A program made the translations under genes and the position numbers. A model generated the notes under the pieces. It did not search any database. It was not told where the DNA came from and worked only from the letters and a program-made list of their open reading frames with translations. Below are positions 35,944 through 48,489 of a DNA stretch of 64,000 bases, piece after piece; position 1 is the stretch's first letter; each line of letters begins with the position of its first letter. This stretch comes from Daphnia carinata (Eukaryota; Arthropoda; Branchiopoda; Diplostraca; Daphniidae). The DNA lies in NCBI RefSeq assembly GCF_022539665.2, contig NC_081335.1:2790001-2854000 (forward strand). The letters run 5' to 3'.

Positions 35944-38900
35944 GAGGCTTGAGTTAGCCGAGCACGGGAGTCACGAGCGGCTAGCAAAAAACAGGAGAGA
36001 GGAGACGGTACCTTATCAACAGGTGCGGTGTTTCGTGAGTTTCTTTATGGGGCGACAACTGCTGATGGAATCGAACGCAACATAAGCCTGATTGCATCCG
36101 ATAGGCTGTGACCAGTCCAGACTCAACGGTCCTATTCAGCTATTAAAGGCAGCACATTGCAGAACATGAGGTAATCAATAACAAGTCTAATTCTTAGTCC
36201 ATTTGACAGGACGAAAAATAATGCAAGAAAATAGTATAATGGTAATTAAATAGTTTCTGTATAAATAATTAGTGGGTAATTCTTGATAACTCCGTATTAT
36301 TGGGTCCATTTTTGGCTGCCATGTCTGGAAAGCAATTAAGTTTCCCTAAAAGTGGACCGTGCTTTTGAAATGACGAATATGTTTGCTTACTGACTTGATG
36401 TTTTACTAAATAGATTTGGGTTGTCGGTGATTCATTGGTGAGAGCTCGCTCAAACACAAAAGTAAGACGATAGTAAAAATAGTTTTATGTAAAAACCACC
36501 GACGTTGCAAAAGGCAAAGCTGGTGGCTTTCAAGCAACCTAATCGTAGCGTGAAATTGAAATAGCAGGTGAAATAACGGCCGTTTTTTCTTTCGTTTTTG
36601 TTGAAAGACTGCGTTCCGTTAACCTCGTTCAAAGAAAACTGTCATGTGTCGGAAAATTGTTTCTTAATTCATTTATTTGATAATTTAAGTAAATTCACTT
36701 TAGATTTTCAGTTAAGGTTCATGCTGAAATCCCGAGGTAATTGATCACGCAAGGCAATGTTGCAATCTGAAGAAGAAATCCGGCATCAGAATGAGTTCAC
36801 GTTGCTTTCTCATGGAGAAAGGTATCCAGTTCAATCATCAACATCCCTTCAGCTGTCGGAATGACGGTATATTCAATTTATTTCTCACCTAATTAATTTC
36901 AAAAAGTTTTAAAAATTCCCCGATCTCTTATTATTTTTTCGCCTTCCATTGAACCTGTAATTTAAATAAAAACACTATACAAAAAATTCGATCTAACTTT
37001 CTCCAGGTATCAATGGTGATTAAATTGAGCTGAAAATAATTCCAGCACGAGAAAGCGCACCCATCGATTCTTCTTCTGTCGTGCCTAAGACTCTCCGTTT
37101 AAAATCGGCGGTTGTGATGTAAAAAAAAAACAGCAGGGCGTGGACCTGCAACTCATTCACGGTCAAAAAGAGAAAACGCCATATCGATGAAAGAGAATTT
37201 CGTTATTCTTTTCAACCTATTCTCTGGGGTGGTCAAATGGCGGACAGACGCTTGTTATTCTACCTACGCGTGTGAAAAAAAGAAACATCAGGCACGATTT
37301 CAATTTCTTTTTCGAATTCGTCTTCCACAAAGACAAAACTGCGATTTTGCTGCTTGACAATAGAAACTGAGCTCATTTGTCTTGCGATACTGATTTCCAA
37401 AATGTTTCCCAGTTCCGCTTCTCTGCCTTTTTTTTCGATGGAAAAAGAAGACGCTTTGCGTTTTCTTCAGAGATAGTTGACCTTGTGTAATATTCTTTTA
37501 TTTACATATCTAAAATTGCGCAAACGAAGTTATCTAGCTAACCGTGAATTTAAATGTAGACAATTGCCGCCAAAGTGACGTCTTCCAGCGGCTTTGATTT
37601 TATGTCGAATTCTATTAGCCAATCACCAAGGCCAATACTTTTAAGATTCACACAAAGAGAACCGTCGGCTAAGTTTAACGTCAGTATTCTTTTGAGTAAA
37701 AAATTTTGTTCAGGTCGTGATTCATAAATTAGACGTTCTCCTCGAGGATTTCTCTTGACACGTACAAACACAACAAATTGTCCGTCGAGTTGCGTTATAA
37801 TTAGCAAACCAAAAGAATTGGACGTCGGCAGGGGAGCGCCAAAACGTTACTCGCCTTAAGCTGTTCGAGGATTGAATCCATACAAAACTTTATTTGAAGA
37901 AAACGACAGTTAAAAACGAAAGTAGGAAAGGTGTCGTCTCCAGTCACGCCGCATGTACAGTGAGCTTTTGTTGCTGATTGATCCCTATCTCCAATACGTG
38001 AACGTAAGCCAAAAGTCCGTTTATTATTAACGCTCGTTTTAAGTAGGTTAAACGGTGGGGAAAGTCAAAAACGACATTTTTCATAATTATTTTGAAGCAA
38101 AATGTAGCGGAACGCACCAAACTGTGGTTACCTTTTTCCCTTTTTTTTTTTTGTTTTTAACCAACTAAGCCATTGTAAATGTAGGTGCGGTTTACCTGCA
38201 TATCCCCCACAAGCCGGCTAACGATTTGTTTAAAGGCGGACGAGAAAAATTCATGCGATTGAATTCACATTGTATTTTGCATTGCGACAACAAGAATGCT
38301 TTATAATGCCAAAATTCAAATGCAAGTTTATTGCTTCATATTTGAATCCAAACAGCAAACCAAAATTAACCAAACTATTTTACACCTTTCACTAAAATCA
38401 GTCAGCCGCATAGACGCTAATGGCGATGAAGAGTTTAACGTGTATCCCTGAGCAATGCCTTAGGCATCAGGAATGTTGTTACAAACGGTTACAAATCAAG
38501 CCTTCCTATTCATCCCGACCTAGAATAGCGCATTTTCTAGTGGGCGGATTAGTCAATGAACAATCGCAACTCATTTGCAAGGATTTCTTTTCACGATCTT
38601 CAAATTGCCACGCTTGTGCAATGAAGAAGAAAACCGATAATAGAAGACTGACAATTACATCATTCCGTCACGGCACCTCGAACCACAAAAACGAGAGACT
38701 GAGGTATGATAAACTATCAGGTCGTTAACAAAAGTAAAAGTTCTTGGTCAGTTCCCCAGTCTCAACTGCATGTGTATCGAAGTTCGACGCAGAATTCTTC
38801 AGTGAAGCGATACCATCTCGTGGACATGATCAATGGACTTTTACACATTCAGACAGCACTGTAAATAATGGAAAAATAATTTAATAACACGTAAAATGAA

Positions 38901-40143
38901 ACAAAAATTCATTGTTCAGAAATTCAAAGGTTACCATTGTAAAGCATAAAATTTCGTTAGCTTACTGTACCAAATACGTTATTTGCCTAAATCGGTGTCT
39001 AATTTTAAAGAAATACAAGTAATAAAAAATTACTGGCAAACTAACGGTGCGTTTTTTTTGTCGTCGATTGGGACAAAGCTTAATGAGCCGTTGCCTTAAT
39101 ATATTGTTAAAAAATCAACAAATACTGCATCCAGTACATTAAAAAGATTTTCGTCTGTATACAATTGCACTTCAACCGTGACTTGTCGGCCCATTAGATT
39201 CCTTATTTTTCATCTAAAAAAATTATTATAGCGGAAAGTAGGCCACAGGTGATAATAGCTGTCAGTTATTTGTATTTCGAGCTGAAACATGTCTTCAGGT
39301 CATACTCCACCCAGCATTATAGAACGGTGCTACGTGTGGACAGCTGTACATTATTCGTTATGACACAAAACCTTTGTTGAGGCAACACCAAAGTTCGCGA
39401 GTTCATTACAGGTAAGCACGCATGTTCTATCTTATCGTGCTGCACAGTGATGTACACATTCCCTTTTTGGTAAAACCTTAATGCATAGAAAGCAAAGTTG
39501 AAATTTCACTTTTCGACATCTTCACAGGTAGTAACAGCTAACAGGTATCTTGTACCACGAAAATTTCATCATTTTCGTAACCTAGCCGTGTCACTACGTC
39601 ATGCAGTGAGCTAAAGGCAACATGACTGTTATGGGTATTCATTTTTCTTACATTCAATGTTTTGACGTACATGTAGGACTTATTTAAAGAACATTAATTA
39701 AACGTCACTCAATTATTCACAAATTTCGTTCTTTTAGATCAACATAAAACAAACGTTTACACTGTGCAATTTAAACAAAGTTCAAAATTCATGCTGAATT
39801 TTAATTTAAATTTCAAAAACGAGTTGATTGTTATTATTATTTTCAATTACCATTATTCTATTTTTCTTCCTGATTTCCCCAGGTTTTACCACCATGTTAC
39901 TAGATTTCGTTAGCTCCACCCAGTCGTAGCCATCTCTGGAGTGGCAACACAATTAACGGCGTGCAGACTAAACCTAATCTCCGCCTCGGTCAGTTCGGAA
40001 AACGATCTATTGGGTATGGACTCATTTAGCCAGACGTTGAAAAACGTACGTAGTTTTCACCTTCGAATATATAATATTTGTTTTGCTTTTTGCTCAAGGC
40101 CACATAAATCAGGAAAATAGCTTCACCAAATAACTATTTTGCC
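35944..40143. other. gene-poor region before GTSF1-like gene
   Basis: About 4.2 kb with no gene I can support with confidence. A stand-alone minus-strand open frame (37550-37846) is listed separately. The far right contains the probable leader exon of the GTSF1-like gene: a TCAGTTCGGAAAACG initiator-like stretch near 39,990 and a GTACGT donor at 40046. That leader holds an ATG (40016) which, once spliced, would give only a very short upstream frame. Confidence 0.45.
37550..37846 (-). other. orphan open reading frame
   Basis: A minus-strand frame open for about 98 codons, ending in a stop at 37550. It reads as ordinary mixed protein (for example LDGQFVVFVRVKRNPRGERL, then LLKRILTLNLADGSL) and not low complexity. 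It has no ATG in frame near its start and a stop lies just upstream, so it could be an isolated exon, an old retrocopy fragment or chance. I recognise no family. Confidence 0.2.
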
Positions 40144-41416
40144 ATGAATCATTTGAAAAACCTTACTGAACGGGTAATGTGCCCATTTGACCCTGTGCAC
40201 GTGGTAGAAAGACGGTAAACTAATTCCTTTTCGTAATTGAAATAGCTTATGTTGACAGAATTAATCACTACTAAACTATGATGGATATTGAATGTAGGAG
40301 ATTTCAAGCCCATCTCATCAAATGTAAACGAGTAAGAAATTTTCCAAAAAATCTACTAGATATATATTTCTAAACAGCATAACAGTTTATTCAATTTCAA
40401 CAGAATCTTCCCAAAAACCACGACTTTGTACAATGCCAATATTGGCATTTACACTATGTTCGGAGGAGTGAAATGAATGACCATCTTGAGTCCTGTGAGC
40501 ATAAGCTAGAAAAGGAGGCGAATAAGAAAATGTGGGATGGTAATTTACCATAAAGTATACCAGGCTTGCATACATCATAATAGTTTCCTTACTTCTAGCT
40601 GAAACTCAGCCAAAATTCTTCCAACCAAAACTTGTGTTTAATGAAGTACTTCCAGCTGCTGAATTAGAGAGCTGGGATGATGTAACTCTAACAGCACCAA
40701 ATTTCTCCTCAGATATCATGCGTGCCAAAGCTAATTACATGACGTAATTTCATGGCCAACATTTTCCCTTAAGTATGTTCTAACATATTTTTCTACAGTG
40801 TTCCGCAGGGATTGTCCAAATCAAAGCGCAAGGACTTCAGGGATAGAGAACGTGAACGCTTGCGGGAGAAAGAATTTGCGTAAGATCTCATACAGATAAG
40901 CAAATAATTTTAACAAAGCTACCCTTTATCTTGTTTAAAACTTCTTTTGCAAATAAATCGTAGAAACGAAGGAAAAACGGATGACGTGAAAGGTGAAAAA
41001 AAGAAGGACCCAGTTGAACTCAAAGCACAGTCGCTGCCAAGGAAACCAATAGGTCAGTTAAAGTTTCAGCTAATCTTCTGATTAGAACGAATGACCAGCT
41101 TGTTTTTTATATTCCGGGCTTTCATAAAATTTGGTAGAGAATCCAGTACAGCGTCTTGGACGAATCGCGGCAAAATTCCCAGCACAGAAAGGCCCGGAAG
41201 AAACATCTAATGAAACTTTCTCTTCAATCGCGTTCTCAAATCGACGTGATACCGTAAATCCTCCTGTAATTGGAAGAGGAAGAGGGCTTTTAGGTGAGCT
41301 TCATTAGTTTCCAAATTCAATGAATACCAGTTAATTTTCTTTTACAAGGTTGGAACCACGTAGCAGAACCAGAACGGGCATACCGCTTTAGCTCAGAGGA
41401 TTTCCCTAAATTGTAA
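40144..41416 (+). CDS. GTSF1: GTSF1-like double CHHC zinc-finger protein
   Basis: Eight exons (40144-40214, 40298-40331, 40404-40539, 40599-40743, 40799-40879, 40964-41052, 41138-41293, 41349-41416) encode 259 residues. Two CHHC fingers of exact spacing C-x5-H-x9-H-x3-C are present: CPFDPVH...HLIKC (about residues 13-33) and CQYWHLH...HLESC (about 45-65). An acidic/aromatic segment (ELESWDDV, near 95-102) matches the region that follows the fingers in GTSF1/Asterix proteins. A charged tail follows (RDRERERLREKE, GRGRGLLG, FSSEDFPKL). GTSF1/Asterix factors assist Piwi-guided silencing of transposons, in the nucleus or germ granules. This protein is longer than the usual 150-170 residues because of the tail. 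The start at 40144 is chosen because any upstream frame is closed. Poly-A signal AATAAA at 41494-41499. Confidence 0.88.
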
Positions 41417-41905
41417 AAAGCAGAAGCCCACCATAAATTTTTTTGTTTTTTTAAGCAGTTGGTTGTTGCAATAACTCAGATTTTTGGAAATTTAATAAAT
41501 AGAACTTTTGATAGAACTGACTCAAACATATAGTTATAATTTATGAGTAAATGGGATCAAGGCTTCAATTTTGTTATTTTCCATAGCTCATAGGCTGTTG
41601 CCAACAGCCTGTTGGTAACTTGTTATGAATTAGTGCTACTTGTTTTTTTGTTTTTTTATTCTTGTACATGAATTAAAACGAAACAAAAAGGGAGGCAATT
41701 ACACAAAATAGTAAACTCGCGAGAGCAATGCAAATGATTATTAAATAAAATAAGCAAAAACAAAAGTGCTAAATGCGGTTTGATGGACAAAAGCTCGGCA
41801 ACAGCGCAGGCATTAAAAGAACAAACTTGCAGACGAACTAATGTCAAAAAAATTCCTTCAGACCACGTGCAGTTAGCCAAGGAATAGACCCACAGCTTGG
41901 CTAAG

Positions 41906-43729
41906 ATGGGAAAGCCTAAAAACAGTAAAAAAGGCAAAGCAACAATCGCCGATGTGTCAGATAATGAAGATTATGAAGATACAATTGATCCTTCCGCTTC
42001 GGACTTTATATACGATGCTGTTGATGAGTACTACGAAAACGAAGAACGCGAAGGTGCTGAAAAATTGGCGAAGTTGATGAAAAAACCTAAAAGATATACA
42101 CAGGTAAACTTACTTGATATTACCAATCTACATTTGAATTATATGAAGTTTTGCTGTAGGAAGATGTGTTGGGAGTGGCATCATCTTCAGATGAAGATGA
42201 AACTTTAAAACGATCAACAAAGAAAAAGTTGAAGAAACCCTGTTTAGATGCAGAACCATTGCCTCCCCTTGACAGCGAACTCGAAGAGGATAAGGAAGGA
42301 GCTGATGAAGAAGATAACTTAGAGTGGGGCAAAAAAAGATCAGCATACTATAATGCTGACTATGTTGATGAAGAATGGGATGGTAATTTATTGTATTAAA
42401 ATAAAACACTTAGTTTTTTTTTTTTCATATTATCTCCAATTTTAGATGCAAATGAGTCTGATGCCGAAGTAGCACAGCTAGAAGAGCAGGAAGCTCTTGC
42501 CATTCAGCAAAGATTGGCACAACAGCTGGAAGAAGCTGACTTTGGCCTAGATTTCATCACACACTTAAAAGTAAGAATTATTCTGGTGTGATAAATTACC
42601 ATTCTAATGACATGGTTGTTTGTGTATCAGGCGGCCGATAAAGCAAAAGAACACATTATTGTTCAAGAAGAAAAAATTGACCTAAATCTTTCCCATTTGT
42701 CCAAACGAGAAAAACTTAAACTTTTGACTGAAGAGTCTCCAGAATTAATTGAACTTGCTGAAGATTTCAAATGTAATTTCGTAATTTTACATAAACTATC
42801 AGGGTTCCATCTTTTTACGCATTTTGGATGTTTTAGGTCAGATGGAAGAACTAAAAAACAACATAGAGCCTATTTTAGAGTTGGTGACAAAAGGACTGCT
42901 GCCCCCAAGTCCAGCAGTGGACTATGTTAAAGCAAAGTATCACATAATCCTCAAGTAATTTATGTTCCCGTTTTTTATTTTACTATTTTACTTAACATGG
43001 GCTGTTTTCTCTTTCAGTTACTGTACACAAATCGGATATTATTTTGTGCTGAAATCTAAAAGAATATCAGTGCAAAATCATCCTGTTGTAAAGCGCCTTG
43101 TCCAATTCCGTAGTTTGCTACATCAACTTGAAAATGGGGGTGCAAATCTTCAACCAGAAATTGATAGTTTGTTGACTAAGATTAAACAGAAGGAAAAAAT
43201 CGCCGTTGAAGACTTCGTCCACACCGTCATCCCACCGAGAAAGAAACTACGTATTTTATCAAATCGTACTCAGGAGCAAGTAGTCGCTATAAGCAAACAA
43301 AAAGAAAAGATTACGGACACCAAGAGACAAAAGGGCAATGCTTTGACTCGGGATGAAGAAGATGCATTAGATTTTTACAAAGCGGTCCGTAAGTCAAAGA
43401 AAGATTCTGAAGAGGATGATGTCACCAGCGACGAAGAAATTAACCTTAATATGTCTGCTGGTGCTGAGTCGGCCGACAATGGCGCCGAAGAAGGAGAAGA
43501 GGAGAGTGGCAAACGTGGTATCAACTACCAAATAGCCAAAAACAAGGGTTTGACACCTCATCGGTCCAAAGAGCAAAGGAATCCACGTGTAAAGCACCGC
43601 ATGAAGTTCCGGAAAGCGAAAATCCGTAGAAAGGGCCAAATTCGCGAACCGCGTAAAGAGCTTACAAAATATGGTGGTGAGGTCTCGGGTATTAAAGCTA
43701 CCGTCATCCGTAGTGTGAAACTCAAGTAA
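41906..43729 (+). CDS. UTP3: SAS10/UTP3 small-subunit processome protein
   Basis: Six exons (41906-42103, 42160-42382, 42446-42570, 42631-42772, 42837-42954, 43018-43729) encode 505 residues, close to the family's usual length. The N-terminal third is acidic and Lys/Glu-rich (for example VDEYYENEEREGAEK and EWGKKRSAYYNADY). A central Sas10/Utp3/C1D domain covers about residues 220-320 (MEELKNNIEPILELV, HPVVKRLVQFR). The C-terminus is the highly conserved basic Sas10 domain (RGINYQIAKNKGLTPHR, NPRVKHRMKFRKAKIRRKGQ, ending VIRSVKLK). The protein acts in the nucleolus in 18S rRNA processing as part of the U3 processome. The start is the ATG at 41906; the frame is open a few codons upstream but without another ATG. 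Confidence 0.96.
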
Positions 43730-44733
43730 ATCTCCCAATACATATCGACTCATATTCAATTAAACGAGAGCAGTTTCACGTGGATTCTTATTAAAAGTAT
43801 TGTGCATGATGAGCAGTTTAGATCTTAGAATTTTCTAGTGAAAGTTCAACTGCATGTTATTTAATTTTTTTAGTATACATAGTACATGTAGAGGCAAATG
43901 ACATTAACCTAGTCTTTGAAAGAGCAGCGTCAACCTAGGTTTCCACCCGGTGTGGTCTAACTACATCCGGCAACTTGATAAAAATCGTGGTTGCTCTGCC
44001 AGTTAGCCATTTACATCAGAAAGATATTATCGATGTTGGAGCCTGACACTAAATGTTCTATTCACTTCTTAGTCCCGTGGAATGGGAAAGTGCAGTTTGC
44101 TGTGGAGGAAAATCCCGGAAATCTCAAGGAAACAGACGTGGGGGCGATTTACCACACTTGCAGCATAGTTCCATAAATAAAGAGAAAGTTGGCAAGTTAA
44201 ACTTGTTGAAAAGGAAACTATTAAGGCGGTTTTAACTGTTGACGAGTGGTTTTCCGGGTTTTTTTTTGCGAGGAGCAAGGCAGAGAAATGGGTCTCTTTT
44301 ACGTCAGATGAGCAACTTGAAAACGCTTGAAGGTTGTTTAATGTTTTATATTTTGCTAGAAGATCAGTATAGTGGAAATCAATATTTGACACGTAACTAT
44401 TTCATTCTTGAATTCACACTCAATGGGAGACGCAAACAAAAAATGCTCGTATACAAAAAAATAACGAAAAAAAAATCGATCAACCTTGTACCAAGTACAA
44501 ATACGTATGAGATATGACTCATCTACTAGGAAATAAAATACAGACGTTGAGAATGTCTTTGTTTCTCAAGGATATCCGCTTGGGTAACACGTTCCCAACA
44601 GCGAAGAAAAAAAATACTCTTTCGAGCAAGAGGAGGCTTCATCGTCTAATCGTCGATGACACATAATAAAGTGAAGAAACTGAAATCGGGACTTGCCCGT
44701 TTAACGTCATTCGTCTAACTGTATTCAGAAGAC
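43730..44733. other. intergenic SAS10-ALIX
   Basis: About 1 kb holding the 3' end of the SAS10 transcript and the promoter side of ALIX. Short open frames are present on both strands, but none has splice partners or a recognisable motif. Confidence 0.5.
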
Positions 44734-47700
44734 ATGGAGATGACGGATATACTGTCCGTTCCTTTGAAAAAGACATCAGAAATTGATTTGGTGAAGCCAT
44801 TGAAGAATTTGATTGCTTTACGATTTTCGACGGCTGACAATCCCGAGAACTTTAACGATGCCATTTCGGAGTTGAACAAACTGAGAAGTCTCGCTTGCGT
44901 TCGTGCTATGGACAAGAATGAGGCGGCTATTGAGACTATTGCAAGGTATTTTATTAGGCATTTCCTAATAGAAGTTGTAACTTTTTGTACTAGTCCACCA
45001 TAAATTACCATTATCCGCACTTCCATTTAGTTATAATGTCTGTTGCATTTTTGTGCTAGTTAAGTTGCGTAAAACAGAATCGTTATACAAAACATTGTGA
45101 TTATGGAACAGTGTCGTGAAACTTTGCATTATTGCCAGGTACTGTGACCAGCTTGCCGCTTTAGAAGGCAAAATTCCTCCTCAAGATGTGCAGATACCCT
45201 TTAAATGGAAGGATGCATTTGACAAGGGTTCATTGTTTAGTGGCAAAATGAGCCTGAGTAAGTATTTAAAAAATAATAGAATCATTTGTAAACTATTAAT
45301 AATGCATGCTTGTTCAACAGCAATCAACTCAATTTCTTATGAACGTATGTGTTGCCTATTCAACCTGGCTGCCTTTCAGTCCCAAGTGGCAGCAGTGCAG
45401 AGCCAAGAAAGTGATGAGGGTTTAAAACTTGCTGCCAAACTCTTACAATCAGCTAGTGGGATTTTTTCGTATCTCAAAGCAAATGTTATGGGTGCTCTTC
45501 AGCAAGAACCAACCCCAGATCTAAATCCAGAGATACTTGCTACTCTTTCATCCTTGATGTTGGCAGAGGCACAGGAAATCTTTGTCATTAAGGTTTGTTG
45601 GTTGTTTTTCCTGTTTTTTTTTTCTACAATACAGTGTTATTTTTAGGCTATAAGCGACAAAATGAAAGAAGCCATTGTTGCCAAACTGGCGTCGCAGTGC
45701 GACGAGTTTTATGCCGAAACACTGAAGCAAATGAAACATCCGACAGCCTCCTCGGTCTGGGAAAGAGAGTGGATTTCGAAAGTGACAGGAAAACAGTTGG
45801 CTTATCATGCAATCGCACAATATTACCAAAGTCGTGTTTGCAATGGGAAAAAAGCTATAGGAGAGGAAATAGCACGTCTACAGGTTGTTGTTTGATTTTT
45901 TTTTTTTTTTTTTTTTTTTACTAATTCAAGTAAATCATTTTCAAAATTTCTTTAGGACGCTATTGAGAACTTTAAGGCAGCCCAACAGCGCATTAGCGAC
46001 GCGACTGCCTATCAGGATTATGTAAATAGAGCCCAGAAGGCACTTGCGGAAGCGCAAAAAGATAATGACTTTATCTACCACGAACGTGTACCCGATGTAA
46101 AAATTCTTGATCCTGTCGGAAAAGCGCTATTGGCCAAAACTGTTCCTATTCCGGAACGTCTTGGTGGGAGCTTCAAAGGTTAGTCATATTTATCTAATTA
46201 TCGAGTATGTGGATGATCATATGGGACATGCGGCTTCTAGATTTATTCGAGGGTCTAACACCGGTAGTGGTCCACCAAGCAATGGCTGCATGGGATGTCC
46301 GCAAAACGGAAATTATCAACGTCGAAGTAGGCCGCATTCGGGAAGCGAATCAGATGCTCAATGGGTAACTTTTAATTTCGTATCCGTTAAGAAAGAGAAT
46401 AATATTTGAATTACGGATATATTAGGACATTGGCCTCGCTGAACCTGCCGGCCGCCTTGGAAGAGTCGGCTGGTGAATCGCTTCCTCAGTCCCTGAAGGA
46501 TAAAGCAAGAGCAGTCCGGCAGTCCGGAGGTATTGACATTCTTAAGGAATTGATTGGTAATCTCCCTTCGCTGCTGGAGCGTAACAAAGAGATACTTGAT
46601 GAAGCCGAGCGGCTGTTAAATGAAGAACGACAATCGGATGACCAACTCAAAGCGCAATTTAAAGAAAGGTGGAGCCGAACGCCCTCAGTCAAGTTGACTG
46701 AAGCGTTTACATCAAATATCGCCAAGTATAGACAAATTTTGGCAAACGCTTCCAATGCTGACAATGTGGTCAAAGGGAAGTTTGAAAGCCATAGACGAGG
46801 TATCGAACTATTGAGTAGACCTGAAGGCGAGCTTGAGACTGCTGTGCCATCTGCTTCTCAATCAGCGGCAGATAATAGCCGCTCTCCGGCTGCTGCCCAG
46901 CTCAGACTCTTGATGAGTCAAGTGGACGATTTGAAAAGTGAAAGGGAAGTTTTGGAACATGAATTAAAGAACGCCACGATTGACATGAAACAACAATTCC
47001 TGGGTGCATTGGCCCAGGATGGAGCTATAAATGAGCCAGCCGTGTCAGTTGAGAAGCTTGGTCAAGTCTATGGCCCATCACAGAAGCGTATCCGAGAAAG
47101 CATCGACTTTCAAGCAAGTCTCATTCAACAAATACAGGTATATTTAATTACTTAAGACTTTTAAAGCTGAGGGCTTGGTCATTCTGACTTCATTTTTAAT
47201 AGACGCTGAATGAAGATTTTGTCAAGGACAAAGCAGGTGGGAAGGGTCCTTCAGCTCGTGAAGAACTCCTGAAAGAATTAGCCACATCACATGATATCCA
47301 CATGGAGGTGCAGAACAACTTGCAGGAAGGCGCCAAGTTCTACAACGATTTGACACAACTGCTACTCAGTTTTCAGAGTAAGATTTCAGACTTCTGTTTT
47401 GCACGTAAAGCAGAAAAAGAAGAACTGCTGAAAGATCTTACATCTTCGTATGCGGGGAATGCCAGTGCTAATGCCCCACCTTCTGAAGTTCCTGGCTACC
47501 ATGCAACTCAAGGTACACATATTTTAAAGGACACCTAGAAATTCAGTGATGTCCTTGTATCCGTAAATGTGATATTTTTCCCAGCTCGTGAAGCACCAGC
47601 TAGGCCTCCTCCTCCTAACTTTGGAACAAGTGCTTCGGCAAGCAGTGCCCCGACAAGCAGTGCCCCATCCGCTCATTTAACGACATCGCCATCCCCTATG

Positions 47701-47988
47701 GCTCCACAAGTGGTTCCTGGCCAAACCGGCCCAGCTCCTAACCATTATCTTCCCTACCCAATCCAACCTTATGGTGGGATGCCCATGCCCATGCCCATGC
47801 CATACGGCTATCCTTCAGGTGGTGCTCCTCCGAACTATGATTACGCAAATCAAGCACAGTATCAGCAGCAACAACATCAACAATCGCAACAGCAGCCACA
47901 AGGAGCACCTGGCTATCCCGGATATAACTCGTATCCTTATCCTTATTATAACCCTGCCTACCCATATGCTCCTCCACGACCCTATTGA
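44734..47988 (+). CDS. PDCD6IP: ALIX / PDCD6IP, BRO1-domain ESCRT adaptor
   Basis: Nine exons (44734-44945, 45139-45257, 45321-45592, 45647-45883, 45956-46178, 46241-46364, 46426-47137, 47203-47512, 47585-47988) encode 870 residues, matching the family's length. The BRO1 domain covers about residues 1-365 ([55 protein letters not shown]). The coiled V domain spans about 370-710. The Pro-rich tail (about 715-870) has SAPSAH, a repeated [11 protein letters not shown] stretch, a Gln-rich run and a Tyr/Pro-rich end ([20 protein letters not shown]), the kind of sequence bound by ALG-2 and other partners. It works in the cytosol at endosomes, in membrane abscission, exosome formation and repair, by recruiting ESCRT-III. 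The gene converges on FBXL20. Confidence 0.97.
45896..45919 (+). repeat. poly-T run in ALIX intron 4
   Basis: Twenty-four consecutive T directly after the exon 4 donor region. The 3' splice site at 45955 lies 36 bases further on. It probably serves as part of an extended pyrimidine tract. Confidence 0.75.
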
Positions 47989-48489
47989 TACTGTTAAATC
48001 AGTCGAAATTTTTCTTCTCGGTAAGTTTGAAACGACCCGTAGATTTCACTATTACTTTAGTGCCTTTTTTTTTGTCTTGATACGCGCTGTCTTTATTTCC
48101 CTTCGTCTTAAATATTTTTTTTTCTTCATTCTTATTCGTCTACGGTAACCGATGATCACATGGTTGTGTCCAGTTGATTGGCTATACAGAAAAAATACGA
48201 TGTAATCAAGTTCGAATCGCTTGTATCAATTTTCGGTTAAATACTGTACACATCTGATTCATTTGAGAAAAAAGAAACAACAAAGAGCGACACGATTATG
48301 TCAACGAAGGGTATAATGTGACAGAACGTTATGTATAAAGGAGGTATAGGTCGAATGATTTTTCACTCTTTCCATCCGTTGTCAGTCTCCTAGCTGCTAG
48401 ACGACTAAAAGCCAAATTTTGTATGTAATAAAATTTAGTTGCAGGTCAAGCGACTGATGATTGGAATTGTAAGGAAACATCATGCGAGT
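47989..48489. terminator. convergent 3' regions of ALIX and FBXL20
   Basis: The two genes face each other across 501 bases. A canonical AATAAA on the plus strand (48427-48432) is a good ALIX poly-A signal. A TTTATT near 48,092 could be the minus-strand signal of FBXL20. If both are used, the two 3' UTRs overlap antisense by about 350 bases. Confidence 0.5.

Noticed and set aside
38420-38728. 102-codon plus-strand open frame with many cysteines
   Set aside because: Isolated, with no flanking exons, no secretion signal and no regular Cys spacing. It is compatible with a random frame in the 4 kb gene-poor region.
40016-40045. ATG at 40016 as the start of the GTSF1-like protein
   Set aside because: After splicing from the 40046 donor, every acceptor I tried reaches a stop before the first zinc finger. 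It is more likely in the leader.
42120-42409. Minus-strand open frames within SAS10
   Set aside because: Antisense shadows of the acidic coding sequence, without splice or start support.
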